Both the position numbers and the translations under genes were made by a program. From an uncultured Draconibacterium sp. (GTDB lineage Bacteria > Bacteroidota > Bacteroidia > Bacteroidales > Prolixibacteraceae): a DNA stretch of 64,000 nucleotides. Positions within the stretch are counted from its first letter, which is position 1; each line of letters starts with the position of its first letter. The stretch covers positions 124,001-188,000 of the forward strand of contig CANLMQ010000011.1 of assembly GCA_947492175.1 (NCBI GenBank), given 5' to 3'. This document shows, piece by piece, positions 63,495 through 64,000 of this stretch. Below the pieces are notes generated by a model, which did not search any database, was not told where the DNA came from, and worked only from the letters and a program-made list of their open reading frames with translations.

Positions 63495-64000
63495 ATGTGT
63501 AAAACGAAACTCACTTTAATCATCCTTTTTATTATCAGTACCGGATTTAGTTACTTAACAGCTCAAACAAAACAAACCAATCTGGAAATGGTTAATGCCA
63601 CTCAAACCGGTAACTGGCGCATAGCATTAAGTGGAGGATTAGGTTACCTCACCGGCAGCACCAGCGATGAAAAAGAGGCACTGATTCAGCAAGGCTTTGC
63701 GTCGGCCGATATTGACAGTTACATTAAACAATTAAAAACAGGCTCCCAATTTTCGGGACAAGTACATTATATGTTTTGGCCCAACTTAGGGCTGGGTATA
63801 GATTATAATTTTTATACTTCGTCTGGTAATTTGGCAGGATATGTCGATCCGGGTGATATGGCCACTTATGTATATGCTGAAGTAGAAGAAAAAGTTATTA
63901 CCAACTACGCAGGACTATCGCTGTTCTCGCAAAGCTGGCTAAAATCGGACAAAATAAGATTCTATAGCCAGGTTTCATTTGGGCTTACAATGTACCGCGA
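63495..64000 (+). CDS. Outer-membrane beta-barrel protein (partial, 3' end outside window)
   Basis: The frame is open from ATG 63495 to the window edge, at least 168 residues. A signal peptide (TLIILFIISTGFSYLTAQ) is followed by IALSGGLGYLTGST and repeated strands with alternating residues such as WPNLGLGIDYNFYTSS, FSQSWL and FYSQVSFGLTMY, as in outer-membrane beta-barrel (OMP_b-brl) proteins. The function is unknown. It is transcribed in the same direction as aat, 251 bases after it. Confidence 0.7.
   Translation, partial: MCKTKLTLIILFIISTGFSYLTAQTKQTNLEMVNATQTGNWRIALSGGLGYLTGSTSDEKEALIQQGFASADIDSYIKQLKTGSQFSGQVHYMFWPNLGLGIDYNFYTSSGNLAGYVDPGDMATYVYAEVEEKVITNYAGLSLFSQSWLKSDKIRFYSQVSFGLTMYR

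Overview
This 64 kb window comes from a Bacteroidota chromosome of low to moderate GC. The evidence is SusC/SusD outer-membrane pairs, TAnnTTTG-type -7 promoter elements, DUF4831, DUF5009 and DUF5018 genes, a Lys-type phosphoglycerate dehydrogenase, and a combined MnmD/TsaC/MiaA set. The gene repertoire fits the Marinilabiliales (for example Prolixibacteraceae), but that placement is inference. No phage, insertion sequence, CRISPR array, rRNA or tRNA gene was seen.

Layout. (1) 1-2218, minus: the N-terminal 739 residues of a receiver plus PEP/pyruvate-binding protein that leaves the window. (2) 2538-22555, plus: a carbohydrate utilisation locus. It has a ROK regulator, SusC, SusD, a DUF5018 lipoprotein, two tandem GHL10-like lipoproteins, a DUF5009 acyltransferase, an SSS symporter, two SGNH esterases, a DUF4434-like barrel, an AGE-family epimerase and a Tat-exported FAD oxidoreductase. 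No recognisable classical glycosidase or polysaccharide lyase is present, so the substrate is open; acetylated or N-acetylated sugars are the best guess. (3) 22645-27756, minus: DUF1015, SerA, SerC and GcvT, a serine/glycine/one-carbon block. (4) 27975-31339: an Hpt protein, a SemiSWEET-like protein and ClpB. (5) 31340-32375: a 1 kb gap with two near-identical blocks that look like tandem small-RNA genes on the minus strand. (6) 32376-35078: pyruvate phosphate dikinase. (7) 35079-39815: a NarL-type two-component system with a 7-TM protein and an unknown cytosolic protein. A gap with strong palindromes and a plus-strand terminator flanks it, and an Arg/Tyr-rich secreted protein follows. (8) 40028-57885, mostly plus: housekeeping genes (ruvX, def, comEC, trkA/trkH, tsaC, mnmD, miaA, a Nudix gene, gmhA/gmhB, rel, a Fur-family gene, purA, pncB and a D-threonine-aldolase-like gene). 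(9) 57955-64000: a 56-residue membrane protein, pepD, an MFS transporter, DUF4831, aat and the start of a beta-barrel protein that leaves the window.

How they work together. In the first half, SusCD would import a glycan or oligosaccharide prepared by the surface lipoproteins. Periplasmic esterases, the FAD oxidoreductase and the barrel proteins would process it. SSS would carry the sugar inward for AGE isomerisation, and the ROK protein would sense it. The rest is core metabolism, tRNA modification, ADP-heptose synthesis and stringent response. The least explained parts are the tandem small-RNA-like blocks and the two-component neighbourhood with its own putative short transcript.
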